This document shows, piece by piece, positions 16,558 to 24,209 of a stretch of DNA of 64,000 nucleotides. Numbering within the stretch: the first letter of the stretch is position 1; each line of letters begins with the position of its first letter. The notes below the pieces were generated by a model, which searched no databases, was not told the origin of the DNA, and saw only the letters and a program-made list of their open reading frames with translations. The translations under genes and the position numbers were made by a program. The stretch is from Nitrospira_E sp052156535 (GTDB lineage Bacteria; Nitrospirota; Nitrospiria; Nitrospirales; UBA8639), in the NCBI RefSeq assembly GCF_052156535.1, contig NZ_JBQKUP010000044.1, positions 62,001 through 126,000 on the forward strand, written 5' to 3'.

Positions 16558-18795
16558 ATGAACAGGATGGTGAACACAATTTTCAGTTTGGGAATTACAA
16601 CCAAGTTGGTGGTGTTGTTCGCCATCTTTGGCATTGTACCGATGGCCGCGGTGGGGTACTTGGGATCTTCGGCTACCGGGGAAATGGAAACCGCTGCCGG
16701 TCTGCGTGTGCAAGCCATGGCGGAGACGATCGGGGATAAAATCGACCGGAATTTGTTCGAACGGTATGGGGATCCTCAATCCTTCGGACTCAACAGGATT
16801 GTGGGTGAACGCTACCATTGGTATAGCAAGGAGAATAATGCCATTGCGAGTGCAATGAACCAGTACGTTGCGACATCCGGTATTTATTATTTGACGATAC
16901 TGGTAGACCCGGTTGGAGATGTGATGGCCGTCAACTCCAAGGATGCGAACGGGAATCCGATCGACACCACGGCCATTTATTCCAAGAAATATTCGGACGC
17001 CCCGTGGTTTAAGGCGATGGAAGCCAAAGAATTTACCACCAAACAACCCTTTACCGCTCCCGGCAATGATAGGGCGACCGGGACCTTCATTGAGGACGTC
17101 CATGTCGATAAAGATGTGAAATCGGTGTATTCGGGAGATGACGGATTAACCTTGGGATTTTCTGCACCGGTGTATGTGGATGGCGATCTGATCGGGTATT
17201 GGAGCAACCGGGTCAAGTTTTCTCTGGTGGAAGAAATCGTGCAGACCGCGTATCAAGAGCTGAAAGGGGCCGGATGGGCAGGATCGGAAATTTCACTGCT
17301 CGGCGATAAAGGACAGGTTCTTGTGGATTATGATCCTTCCAATCAAGGCACAGAGGACATGACTCATGATTTTGAAAAAACGTTGTTTAAACTCAATCTC
17401 GCCGAAGCCGGGGTAGAAAGCGCACAATTCGCCGTTGACGGGAAAACAGGCTATCAATTGGCCCTCCACGACGGGAAGAGCATCTGGCAAATGGGTGGAT
17501 ATACCCATCTGAAAGGTGCCTTGGGCTATCCGGGGATGAATTGGTCGGTCCTGGTTAGAGTTCCTAAAGCCGAAGCTACGGCTGCGGCCATTGCCTTCAA
17601 TCGAAATTTAACCATGACCGCCATTATTTGTCTGGTTCTGATTTTGGTTGTTGGATTGTGGGTTGGGCGTCGTGGGGCTAAGAGTCTGGTTCACATCAGC
17701 GAAGTGGCCCAACGGGCGGCTGACGGAGATTTGAGTCGGCGCGTCACCGTGACATCCAATGATGAATTAGGAAGCATGGGTAAGGCGATGAATGCCATGT
17801 TGGATAATTTGGTGAAAGTGGTGTCTGAAGTCCGCCAAGCGGCGGAACATGTCTCCACCGCTTCAGGTGAAATCACCCAGGGCAATGAAGACCTTTCGCA
17901 ACGCACGTCGGCTCAGGCGGGCGCATTGCAGGAGACCAGCGCGTCGATGGAGCAGATGACGTCCACCATCAAGCAAAATGCGGATAACGCCAAGCAGGCC
18001 AATCAATTAGCCGTCGCTGCCCGGGAGGTGGCGGAGAAGGGTGGGGCGGTAACGGACAAGGCCGTGGTGGCTATGGATGAGATTAATAAGAGCAGCAAGA
18101 AGATCGCGGATATTATCAACGTGATCGACGAAATCGCCTTCCAAACGAATCTCCTGGCTTTAAATGCCGCTGTGGAAGCAGCACGGGCAGGCGAGCAGGG
18201 CCGGGGGTTTGCGGTGGTGGCCTCGGAAGTACGGAATCTGGCACAACGTTCGGCGTCGGCTGCCAAGGAGATCAAGGCTCTGATCAATGAATCGGTGCAA
18301 AAGGTAGGTGACGGCAGTGAGTTAGTGAATCGCTCGGGCCAGACGCTGGGCGAGATAGTGAACTCGGTCAAACGGGTGACGGATATTATTTCCGAAATCA
18401 GTGCGGCGTCCCAGGAGCAGGCGGCTGGGATTGATCAAGTCAATAAGGCGGTAATGCAGATGGATCAGGGCACGCAGCAGAATGCGGCCTTGGTGGAAGA
18501 AGCCACGTCGGCTTCCCAGTCTATGAAGCAGCAGGCAACAGAACTGTTGAGTCAAGTCGCGTTTTTTAAGTTAGAAGAGACAGGGCACCGGCAGTATGCC
18601 GGGGGACAACGCGGGTCTGGAGCCACGCCTGCGTTAGCAAGGGGCAAAAAGTCTTCCGCTGTGAGTCAGCCATTACAATCGGTGAAGGCTGTCTCTCCTC
18701 CAAAATCAACGACTAAGTCTCAACCGGTTGGCGTGGGCAGCTCGAATGGCCATGATCGCCGTCAACGTGAGAACGATTTTTTTGAAGAGTTCTAG
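16558..18795 (+). CDS. Methyl-accepting chemotaxis receptor with dCache-type sensor, system 1
   Basis: This is a 745-residue transmembrane receptor. TM1 is near residues 12-32. A large periplasmic dCache-like domain (about 33-345) contains DPVGDVMAVNSKD and YSKKYSDAPWFKAM. TM2 is near 350-370, followed by HAMP and a long signalling coiled coil. The tip, EIAFQTNLLALNAAVEAARA with VASEVRNLAQRSA, is close to E. coli receptors. The protein ends DFFEEF, which resembles the NWETF pentapeptide that tethers CheR and CheB. Its signalling segment is nearly identical to that of the next gene. The ligand is unknown. Confidence 0.92.
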   Translation: MNRMVNTIFSLGITTKLVVLFAIFGIVPMAAVGYLGSSATGEMETAAGLRVQAMAETIGDKIDRNLFERYGDPQSFGLNRIVGERYHWYSKENNAIASAMNQYVATSGIYYLTILVDPVGDVMAVNSKDANGNPIDTTAIYSKKYSDAPWFKAMEAKEFTTKQPFTAPGNDRATGTFIEDVHVDKDVKSVYSGDDGLTLGFSAPVYVDGDLIGYWSNRVKFSLVEEIVQTAYQELKGAGWAGSEISLLGDKGQVLVDYDPSNQGTEDMTHDFEKTLFKLNLAEAGVESAQFAVDGKTGYQLALHDGKSIWQMGGYTHLKGALGYPGMNWSVLVRVPKAEATAAAIAFNRNLTMTAIICLVLILVVGLWVGRRGAKSLVHISEVAQRAADGDLSRRVTVTSNDELGSMGKAMNAMLDNLVKVVSEVRQAAEHVSTASGEITQGNEDLSQRTSAQAGALQETSASMEQMTSTIKQNADNAKQANQLAVAAREVAEKGGAVTDKAVVAMDEINKSSKKIADIINVIDEIAFQTNLLALNAAVEAARAGEQGRGFAVVASEVRNLAQRSASAAKEIKALINESVQKVGDGSELVNRSGQTLGEIVNSVKRVTDIISEISAASQEQAAGIDQVNKAVMQMDQGTQQNAALVEEATSASQSMKQQATELLSQVAFFKLEETGHRQYAGGQRGSGATPALARGKKSSAVSQPLQSVKAVSPPKSTTKSQPVGVGSSNGHDRRQRENDFFEEF
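17902..18537 (+). repeat. Receptor signalling-domain direct repeat, unit 1
   Basis: These 636 bases encode a receptor segment that recurs at 19743-20378 without length change. By my reading 203 of 212 residues agree, with scattered synonymous DNA differences. This fits tandem duplication kept similar by selection or gene conversion. Confidence 0.85.
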
Positions 18796-18836
18796 TAAAC
18801 CAGTCTGATTATTTAACAAGGAAATTAGGAGGTTGC

Positions 18837-20642
18837 ATGGGGAAAGTCTGGAATTCAATAGGCATTGGTCCAAAAGTGGTGATGACTATTATGTTGGTCT
18901 TCTCGGGGTTGCTTGCTGCGGGAGCATATTTGCTCGGTCAGCAGTTGCATTCGGATCTTGAACGGGTCTTATCCGATCAGGCGTATATTGTTCAAAAACA
19001 AATAGAGGTCACTCGTGCCTATGTGACCAAAGAGTTTGTGGTGAAAGCCAAGGCGGCTGGAATGAATACCGGCGTGGATCATAGTGCGCCCGATACGATT
19101 CCCTTTCCGGCCACATTTGCCCGTGAAACCTCCGAGCTCTTAGCTGAGGAAGGGATCTTTAATGCCAGGATCGTGAGTCTCACGCCCTTGAATCCCAAAA
19201 ATGCTCCGCAAGATACCTTTGAGAAAGAAGCTCTTGTTGCCCTCGCTAGCGGCCAAAAAGAATTTACCAAAAACGATACCGTGAATGGGAAAATGATGTT
19301 CCGCCGTGCGACCCCGGATTTGGCGACCGCTCAAGCCTGTATCGGCTGTCATGAGGGAAAAAAAATCGGGGATATGTTAGGAGCGGTATCAGTACAGATT
19401 CCCATGGATGGTCCCGCGGCACAATTACAAGGGAATCTCAGCAATATGTATATGGGGATTCTGGCCGTGGGTGTCTTGATGATGGGGCTGTTGTACCTGA
19501 TGATTGCGAAGTTGGTGGTCCAGCCGATGAAGAGTCTGGAGTCTATGGCCGTGCGAGCTAGGGAAGGAGATCTCACCGGTCGAGCCAGCGTGAATAGTCA
19601 GGACGAAATCGGCCGAACCAGTGAGTCGTTTAATATGATGTTTGACCGGGTGAGTGAAGTGATTGCGTCCGTAAAAACAGCAGTGTCCGGTATTACGACG
19701 GGAACTTCTGAGATTAATGCTGGTACCTCGGATCTCGCCGGGCGTACCTCGGCACAAGCCGGAGCCTTGGAAGAAACCAGTGCGTCCATGGAAGAGATGA
19801 CCTCTACCATTAAACAGAATGCGGATAACGCCAAGCAGGCGAACCAATTGGCGGTGGCCGCCCGGGAAGTGGCGGAGAAGGGGGGCGCGGTAACGGACAA
19901 AGCTGTAGAGGCCATGGATGAGATTAATAAGAGCAGCAAAAAGATCGCGGATATCATTAATGTGATCGACGAAATCGCGTTTCAAACAAATCTCTTGGCG
20001 TTAAACGCCGCCGTGGAAGCCGCACGGGCGGGCGAGCAGGGACGAGGCTTTGCTGTAGTGGCCTCGGAAGTGAGAAATCTGGCGCAACGTTCGGCCACCG
20101 CCGCCAAAGAGATTAAGACGCTGATTAACGAATCGGTGCAAAAAGTCGGGGGTGGCAGTGAGTTGGTCAATCGCTCGGGCCAGACGCTGGCCGAGATTGT
20201 GAACTCGGTTAAACGGGTAACGGATATTATTTCGGAAATCAGCGCGGCGTCCCAGGAGCAGGCGGCGGGGATTGATCAGGTGAATAAGGCGGTGATGCAG
20301 ATGGACCAAGGCACACAACAAAATGCGGCCTTAGTGGAACAGGCGACTTCAGCGTCCCAGTCCATGGCGCAACAAGCTGAGGATCTGTTGCGGCAGGTCG
20401 AGTTTTTCAAGGTCCAGACTGAGTCCGGGTCTCAACGTTCGGAGATCATGGCGAAAACCCGTGCAGCTGTTCACCCTCAATCGACCGGCGGAACGGGGTC
20501 TCATTCTCGTGCGGTCTCCTCTATTACCGGTGCAGCACAGGGAAAGCATTCTCCCAATAAAAGAGAGGTTGCTGTGGGCGTTGGGAGTTCGGCGTCCAAC
20601 GGGCATAAAAAGTCCGCGGATGATTTTTTTGAAGAATTCTAA
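18837..20642 (+). CDS. Chemotaxis receptor with Tll0287-type c-heme sensor domain, system 1
   Basis: This 601-residue receptor has TM1 near residues 12-32 and a periplasmic Tll0287-like (DUF3365) domain to about 195. That domain carries a covalent heme-binding motif, Cys168-x-x-Cys171-His172 (ACIGCHEG). TM2 at about 200-222, HAMP and a signalling coiled coil follow. The tip is almost identical to the preceding receptor, and the protein ends DFFEEF, a CheR/CheB tether-like pentapeptide. Redox or gas sensing is the family-level expectation; the ligand is not known from sequence. Another receptor of this type is in system 2. Confidence 0.92.
   Translation: MGKVWNSIGIGPKVVMTIMLVFSGLLAAGAYLLGQQLHSDLERVLSDQAYIVQKQIEVTRAYVTKEFVVKAKAAGMNTGVDHSAPDTIPFPATFARETSELLAEEGIFNARIVSLTPLNPKNAPQDTFEKEALVALASGQKEFTKNDTVNGKMMFRRATPDLATAQACIGCHEGKKIGDMLGAVSVQIPMDGPAAQLQGNLSNMYMGILAVGVLMMGLLYLMIAKLVVQPMKSLESMAVRAREGDLTGRASVNSQDEIGRTSESFNMMFDRVSEVIASVKTAVSGITTGTSEINAGTSDLAGRTSAQAGALEETSASMEEMTSTIKQNADNAKQANQLAVAAREVAEKGGAVTDKAVEAMDEINKSSKKIADIINVIDEIAFQTNLLALNAAVEAARAGEQGRGFAVVASEVRNLAQRSATAAKEIKTLINESVQKVGGGSELVNRSGQTLAEIVNSVKRVTDIISEISAASQEQAAGIDQVNKAVMQMDQGTQQNAALVEQATSASQSMAQQAEDLLRQVEFFKVQTESGSQRSEIMAKTRAAVHPQSTGGTGSHSRAVSSITGAAQGKHSPNKREVAVGVGSSASNGHKKSADDFFEEF
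19743..20378 (+). repeat. Receptor signalling-domain direct repeat, unit 2
   Basis: This is the partner of the unit at 17902-18537, with the same length and nearly the same protein sequence. Recombination between the two units would fuse the dCache sensor to the second receptor's tail. Confidence 0.85.
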
Positions 20643-20655
20643 GGAACTGTAAAGG

Positions 20656-20698
20656 GTGAGGCGGAAGGCGAAGAAATTTTCTTCGTCTTCCGTCTTAT
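20656..20698 (+). repeat. Heptamer inverted-repeat element, copy 9 (compact)
   Basis: GTGAGGC GGAAGGC GAAGAAA faces TTTCTTCGTCTTCC GTCTTA with almost no spacer. The rest of the gap 20699-20997 has no gene that I can support, only the promoter candidate listed next. Confidence 0.6.
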
Positions 20699-20898
20699 AA
20701 AAATTTTTCCGTCCGCATATAATAATCTTCTCGCTGACGAAGGGTTTCCTTTCTTTCTCCTGATCCTTCCCTTCTATATGTTCATTCTGTCATTTTCTCT
20801 TCTTTGGCTTGTGAATCTGGCTTCTGCAAATGGGGCCTCTTCACTTTTCATTTCTCCGACTTGATGCCCTCTCAAGGAGTGGCAGAGTTACTTTCATA

Positions 20899-20928
20899 TT
20901 GACTGTTCCTGGTTATGTCGGCTACTCT
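20899..20928 (+). promoter_or_regulatory. Candidate sigma-70 promoter for the secreted heme protein
   Basis: TTGACT at 20899-20904 and TACTCT at 20923-20928 are separated by 18 bases. They lie 70 bases before the start at 20998. The -10 match is partial, so this is a weak prediction. Confidence 0.35.
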
Positions 20929-20997
20929 AGCGTGCCGAATAAGAAGGTTTGATTTGTTCACGCCATGTTTTTCAACACTCACAGGAGGAGGGCTGTT

Positions 20998-21537
20998 ATG
21001 AGAAGATGGGCTGCATTCGCAATGATGTTTGTCGTCTTCATGATCGGGCTCGCCTTGATGGTGCCGGTGGGCCAAGCCGCAGACGCTGCCAAGGATTTGG
21101 CGGCGAAGTACATCCTGGCAACGGCTAAGGCTGCCAGAACGGTTTACGTCAAAGGTGTGGTGGCCGATGCGAGCAAAGGTGGCATGAAACCTGATGAAGA
21201 TTGGGTGAAGGATGACCACGGCATGATGCTTCCTGCTCAATTCGTGAAAGAACTAGGAAAGGAAATAAAAGAATTTGATCTGTCCTTGGTGGGAACCGAT
21301 CCCTTGTATGCGTCCAATGCACCCAAGAGTGCAAAAGAAAAGGAAATGTTAGCGGAATTAGCCAAAGGAAAAGAAAAAGTGATCGTGACGGAAGATGGCG
21401 GGGCGACCGTTGGCATGTCCGCCGATTATGCTATTGCGGACAGCTGTGCCGATTGCCATAACAAACATCCTAAGACGACCAAAAAAGATTGGAAGAAGGG
21501 TGACTTTATGGGAGCCATTGTTGTCAGACTGAAATAA
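20998..21537 (+). CDS. Secreted Tll0287-type c-heme protein
   Basis: The product from ATG 20998 is 179 residues. It has a signal peptide (hydrophobic core FAMMFVVFMIGLALMVPVG, likely cleavage near GQAA) followed by one Tll0287-like (DUF3365) domain. The heme motif is Cys150-x-x-Cys153-His154 (SCADCHNK). A GGAGG ribosome-binding site precedes this ATG; an earlier ATG at 20965 would spoil the signal peptide. It shares its fold with the sensor domain of the receptor just upstream. It may act as a soluble periplasmic partner or redox carrier, which is inference. A terminator follows. Confidence 0.88.
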   Translation: MRRWAAFAMMFVVFMIGLALMVPVGQAADAAKDLAAKYILATAKAARTVYVKGVVADASKGGMKPDEDWVKDDHGMMLPAQFVKELGKEIKEFDLSLVGTDPLYASNAPKSAKEKEMLAELAKGKEKVIVTEDGGATVGMSADYAIADSCADCHNKHPKTTKKDWKKGDFMGAIVVRLK

Positions 21538-21565
21538 TTTCATTTTAAGACTAATCGTCTTGAGC

Positions 21566-21606
21566 AAAGGCGGGGAGGGTTTCACAACCTTCCTCGCCTT
21601 TTTTTA
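21566..21606 (+). terminator. Rho-independent terminator after the heme protein
   Basis: AAAGGCGGGGAGG pairs imperfectly with CCTTCCTCGCCTTT around a TTTCACA-type loop. It runs straight into a T-run. This is the clearest intrinsic terminator in the window and marks the end of the transcript containing the receptors. Confidence 0.85.
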
Positions 21607-21648
21607 TTCCCCCTGGGTTTCCTTTTTTGAAAAAGTATCTCCGGACCT

Positions 21649-21675
21649 TCAATTCGGTCATAGGTGTACCGATAA
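21649..21675 (+). promoter_or_regulatory. Candidate sigma-28 (FliA) promoter before the broken gene and cheR
   Basis: TCAA at 21649-21652 and ACCGATAA at 21668-21675 are 15 bases apart, against the FliA consensus TAAA-N15-GCCGATAA. It lies just after the terminator and upstream of cheR. That is a sensible place to restart late-gene transcription. Confidence 0.5.
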
Positions 21676-21700
21676 GACGAGGTGGAAGCGAAAAAAGGAA

Positions 21701-21760
21701 GTAGTCAGGCTGAAGGATGAGGGGTAAAGCGAATCGTCTATCCTTTCACGCCTCATGAGG
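21701..21760 (+). repeat. Heptamer inverted-repeat element, copy 10
   Basis: The left arm carries GTAGTCAGGC and GATGAGG GGTAAAGC. The right arm has CCTTTCACGCCTCATGAGG. It is moderately diverged. Confidence 0.5.
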
Positions 21761-21837
21761 TCATATTTTCCTTAGGTTCCTTACCGATTGTTTCCACTTC
21801 ATTAAGCTCCTTGAACGGAAATCCTCCAGCAGAAAAT

Positions 21838-22173
21838 ATGGCCATTGAAAGTCTTTTATGGAAGTTGGTTCCGGTCGGAGTGACCACGGCCTATGGTCTA
21901 TTGCTATTTGGAATCCGTGCCGCCAAGCGACATGATGTGACCGAACACAGGAATTTGATGATGGTTGCCTGCGGTCAGGTAGGTCTTTGACTAGTGGCGT
22001 ATGTCACCAAGCAATGGCTTGTCGGGCGTGATGGGTTTGGCTGAGCCTTCGAGCAATATTGGTCTCTGTTTATGCCGGTTCTCTTTTTGTGTTCCGGCCT
22101 CACGATTATCACCATAGAATTGGGACACATGAATGTGGTGGTTGGACTCCGGAAGCTTCGATATGAAACGTGA
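21838..22173 (+). pseudogene. Broken small membrane-protein gene with two in-frame TGA codons
   Basis: A single frame from ATG 21838 to TGA 22171 gives 111 codons of coherent membrane-protein sequence, interrupted only by TGA at 21988-21990 and at 22042-22044. Both would be natural as TGG, giving QVGLWLVAYVTKQW and RDGFGWAFEQYWSLF. Hydrophobic segments are at about residues 10-25, 44-58 and 75-95, and one stretch contains HRNLMMVACG. The family resembles small cytochrome-associated or DUF420-like membrane proteins, but I do not recognise it with certainty. TGA ends many intact genes here, so recoding is unlikely. Confidence 0.65.
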
Positions 22174-22228
22174 GTGAGAGCGATGGTGGGAGGAGTTTCT
22201 CACCATTGTCGCTTAGGGCATAGAAAAA

Positions 22229-22330
22229 GTAGGGGGTAAGGATTGAGGGGGCAGGCAAAAGGCGAAGTTCTGATTGTTCACTTTTTAATTCTGACTGTTC
22301 ATTCTTTGCTCTTCGCTGCTCGCTTCCCCA
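22229..22330 (+). repeat. Heptamer-type inverted-repeat element, copy 11
   Basis: The left side has GTAGGGGGTAAGGATTGAGG and AAAAGGCGAAG. The right side has CTTTGCTCTTCGCTGCTCGC and TTCCCC. An inner near-repeat of TTCTGATTGTTCA and TTCTGACTGTTCA is also visible. This copy is diverged. Confidence 0.45.
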
Positions 22331-22366
22331 CTGGTGGCTTTGGTGTTATTGCCCATAAAGGACAAG

Positions 22367-23206
22367 ATGATGACCGCAATGTTGACCGACAAGGAATTTG
22401 AACTGTTTAAGCATCTGATTTATCAGCAGGTTGGTATCAAACTTGATGAGCCAAAAAAAACCCTCTTAGTGTCTCGTTTGGGAAAACGGCTTCGGGATCT
22501 TCACCTTTCCTCCTATCAAGCTTACTACGACTGCGTAAGCGGGAAAGGCGGGGAAGAGGAGTTGATCAAATTGCTGGATCTGGTGTCGACGAATAAGACG
22601 GAGTTTTATCGGGAGCCGGTGCACTTTGATTTTCTTCGAGACCAGGTTCTTCCAGAGGTGCAATCGTCCAAGACCTTGAGGATTTGGTCTTCTGCGTCAT
22701 CTTCCGGGGAGGAACCCTATACGATTGCCATGACCTTGTCTGATGCGATTGCCGATATCAATCGATGGGACATCAAAATTCTCGCCTCGGATATTTCTAC
22801 GCGTATGTTGGCAAAGGCCTCTTCGGCTATCTATGAGGAAGAGCGGGTCAGTCAACTTCCCAATGATCTGGTGAAACGACATTTTCTCCGAGGAAAAGGT
22901 CCGCAGTCGGGAAAACTGCAGGTGCGCCCTCAGGTCGCACGTCTTGTGGCCTTTCGACGGATAAACTTAATGGACCCGACATTTCCCATACGCAGTCAAC
23001 TGGATGTGATTTTTTGTCGGAATGTCATGATTTATTTCGATCGTCCCACCCAAGCTAAGCTCATGGAGAAATTTTTCCGGTATCTCCGGCCTGGGGGGTA
23101 TTTATTTATCGGACATTCAGAAAGTTTGCAATGGATCGACCATCAATTTACGTATCTCCGCCCAACCATTTATCAAAAACCGGTCGGCGTGAATAGTAAG
23201 GCGTGA
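22367..23206 (+). CDS. cheR: Chemotaxis methyltransferase CheR, first copy
   Basis: CheR uses S-adenosylmethionine to methylate receptor glutamates. The 279-residue product has the N-terminal helical domain (LFKHLIYQQVGIKL), then TNKTEFYREPVHFDFL and the SAM site region RIWSSASSSGEEPYTIAM. DVIFCRNVMIYFD follows. ATG 22367 or 22370 follows AAAGGAC; the longer frame from 22334 has no ribosome-binding site. The tether-like FFEEF ends of the system 1 receptors suit this enzyme. The last codons lie inside a repeat. Confidence 0.93.
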   Translation: MMTAMLTDKEFELFKHLIYQQVGIKLDEPKKTLLVSRLGKRLRDLHLSSYQAYYDCVSGKGGEEELIKLLDLVSTNKTEFYREPVHFDFLRDQVLPEVQSSKTLRIWSSASSSGEEPYTIAMTLSDAIADINRWDIKILASDISTRMLAKASSAIYEEERVSQLPNDLVKRHFLRGKGPQSGKLQVRPQVARLVAFRRINLMDPTFPIRSQLDVIFCRNVMIYFDRPTQAKLMEKFFRYLRPGGYLFIGHSESLQWIDHQFTYLRPTIYQKPVGVNSKA

Positions 23207-23278
23207 GTGGAGTGAGACGTGGAGAAGAAAACCATCATCCCGTTTCTCCTGCTCCTGACGGTGTACTCCTTAAGGTAA
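23196..23278 (+). repeat. Heptamer inverted-repeat element, copy 12 (cheR-cheD gap)
   Basis: GTAAGGC GTGAGTG GAGTGAGAC GTGGAGAA faces TTTCTCCTGCTCCTGAC and TACTCCTTAAGG. The first unit encodes the end of cheR and its stop. Confidence 0.55.
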
Positions 23279-23285
23279 GGAAATT

Positions 23286-23894
23286 ATGTCATCAACAGGA
23301 TTGATGGAATTTGGACATATTCGCCGCATGCAGGATACCCGCTTTCCTTATGAAGTGGCCGTCATTCTCCCTGGTGAATATTTTGTGAGCCAGGAGCCCA
23401 AAGTCATCTATACAGTGTTGGGTTCCTGTATCTCAGTGTGTTTGAGAGATCCACTGGCCGGCGTGGGAGGGATGAATCATTTCATGTTAGCGGCTCCTTC
23501 CAATACTGAAGGACACGATAATTGGGCGGATTCAGGACGATACGGCAGTTTTGCCATGGAAATGCTGATGAACGATATTTTCAAGCGAGGCGGGAAAAAG
23601 GAGCGACTCGAAGCGAAGGTCTTTGGCGGTGGGAAAATTTATGATGGCACCATTGATATTGGGGCCCAAAATGCCGTCTGGGCTCTCGCCTTTTTGGAAC
23701 AGGAGGGGCTGTCGCCTATCAAGGCGGATATCGGAGATGTCTGTCCCCGGAAGGTATATTATTTTACCGATTCGGGAAAAGTGCTCATGAAAAAACTCGA
23801 CCGTATCGTGGCCAGTGAGATTGCGAAGGAGGAGGGGCAGTATCGGAAGAAGCTTCAACATGCTCCGGTGCAATCGGACGTCACGCTATTTTGA
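23286..23894 (+). CDS. cheD: Chemoreceptor glutamine deamidase CheD
   Basis: CheD deamidates receptor glutamines to tune receptor activity. The 202-residue product has the catalytic Cys48 (LGSCISVCLRD) and His65 (GGMNHFML), then the C-terminal KVFGGGKIY block. Length is on the long side of the family because of an N-terminal extension of about 20 residues. It lies between cheR and cheB, and CheC, its common partner, is absent from this window. Confidence 0.94.
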   Translation: MSSTGLMEFGHIRRMQDTRFPYEVAVILPGEYFVSQEPKVIYTVLGSCISVCLRDPLAGVGGMNHFMLAAPSNTEGHDNWADSGRYGSFAMEMLMNDIFKRGGKKERLEAKVFGGGKIYDGTIDIGAQNAVWALAFLEQEGLSPIKADIGDVCPRKVYYFTDSGKVLMKKLDRIVASEIAKEEGQYRKKLQHAPVQSDVTLF

Positions 23895-23901
23895 GGAAAA
23901 A

Positions 23902-24178
23902 GTAAGACGTTACGGGTGAAGTCTCAGTCGGGAATGCGGTAAGGGGAAAAGCGTAAGGCGTGAAGAGGAAAGACACCCTTCGTCAAATCCGCAGGGGTTT
24001 TGCGGGTATCCATTCAAAAATGGCTAATGGCTTCCCGTGGAGACCTGTCGGGCATGACGAAGGATGTGCAAAGAAAAGGGCTTTTCACAGTAAGGAGTCC
24101 AGACAGGGGATAAGAGAGCTTAGGGACCAAAAGGCTGCAGGTGGTTTTTTCTAACTTCTGACTTTTCACTCCTTTAGT
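23902..24178 (+). repeat. Expanded heptamer element, copy 13, with internal hairpins (cheD-cheB gap)
   Basis: The left arm (GTAAGAC GTTACGG GTGAAGT, then GGTAAGG and AAGGC GTGAAGA) ends at about 23966. The right arm, CTAACTTCTGACTTTTCACTCC, is at 24152-24173. The spacer of about 180 bases has two clean hairpins, CCGCA/TGCGG at 23989-24005 and CCATT/AATGG at 24010-24023. It also has a CCTGTCGGGCATGACGA stretch at 24043-24059. No gene in the gap is convincing; a 64-codon frame at 23960 lacks family features. Confidence 0.5.
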
Positions 24179-24209
24179 AGGGAATAATTTTGTCACAGAA
24201 GGGAACCGT

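Noticed and set aside
21838..22173. TGA read as tryptophan
   Set aside because: TGA ends many intact genes in the window (for example fliP, cheW1, flgH overlap), so a recoded TGA would break normal termination.
832..24178. CRISPR array made of the heptamers
   Set aside because: Units are 7 bases, degenerate, without spacers of constant length, and no cas gene is present.
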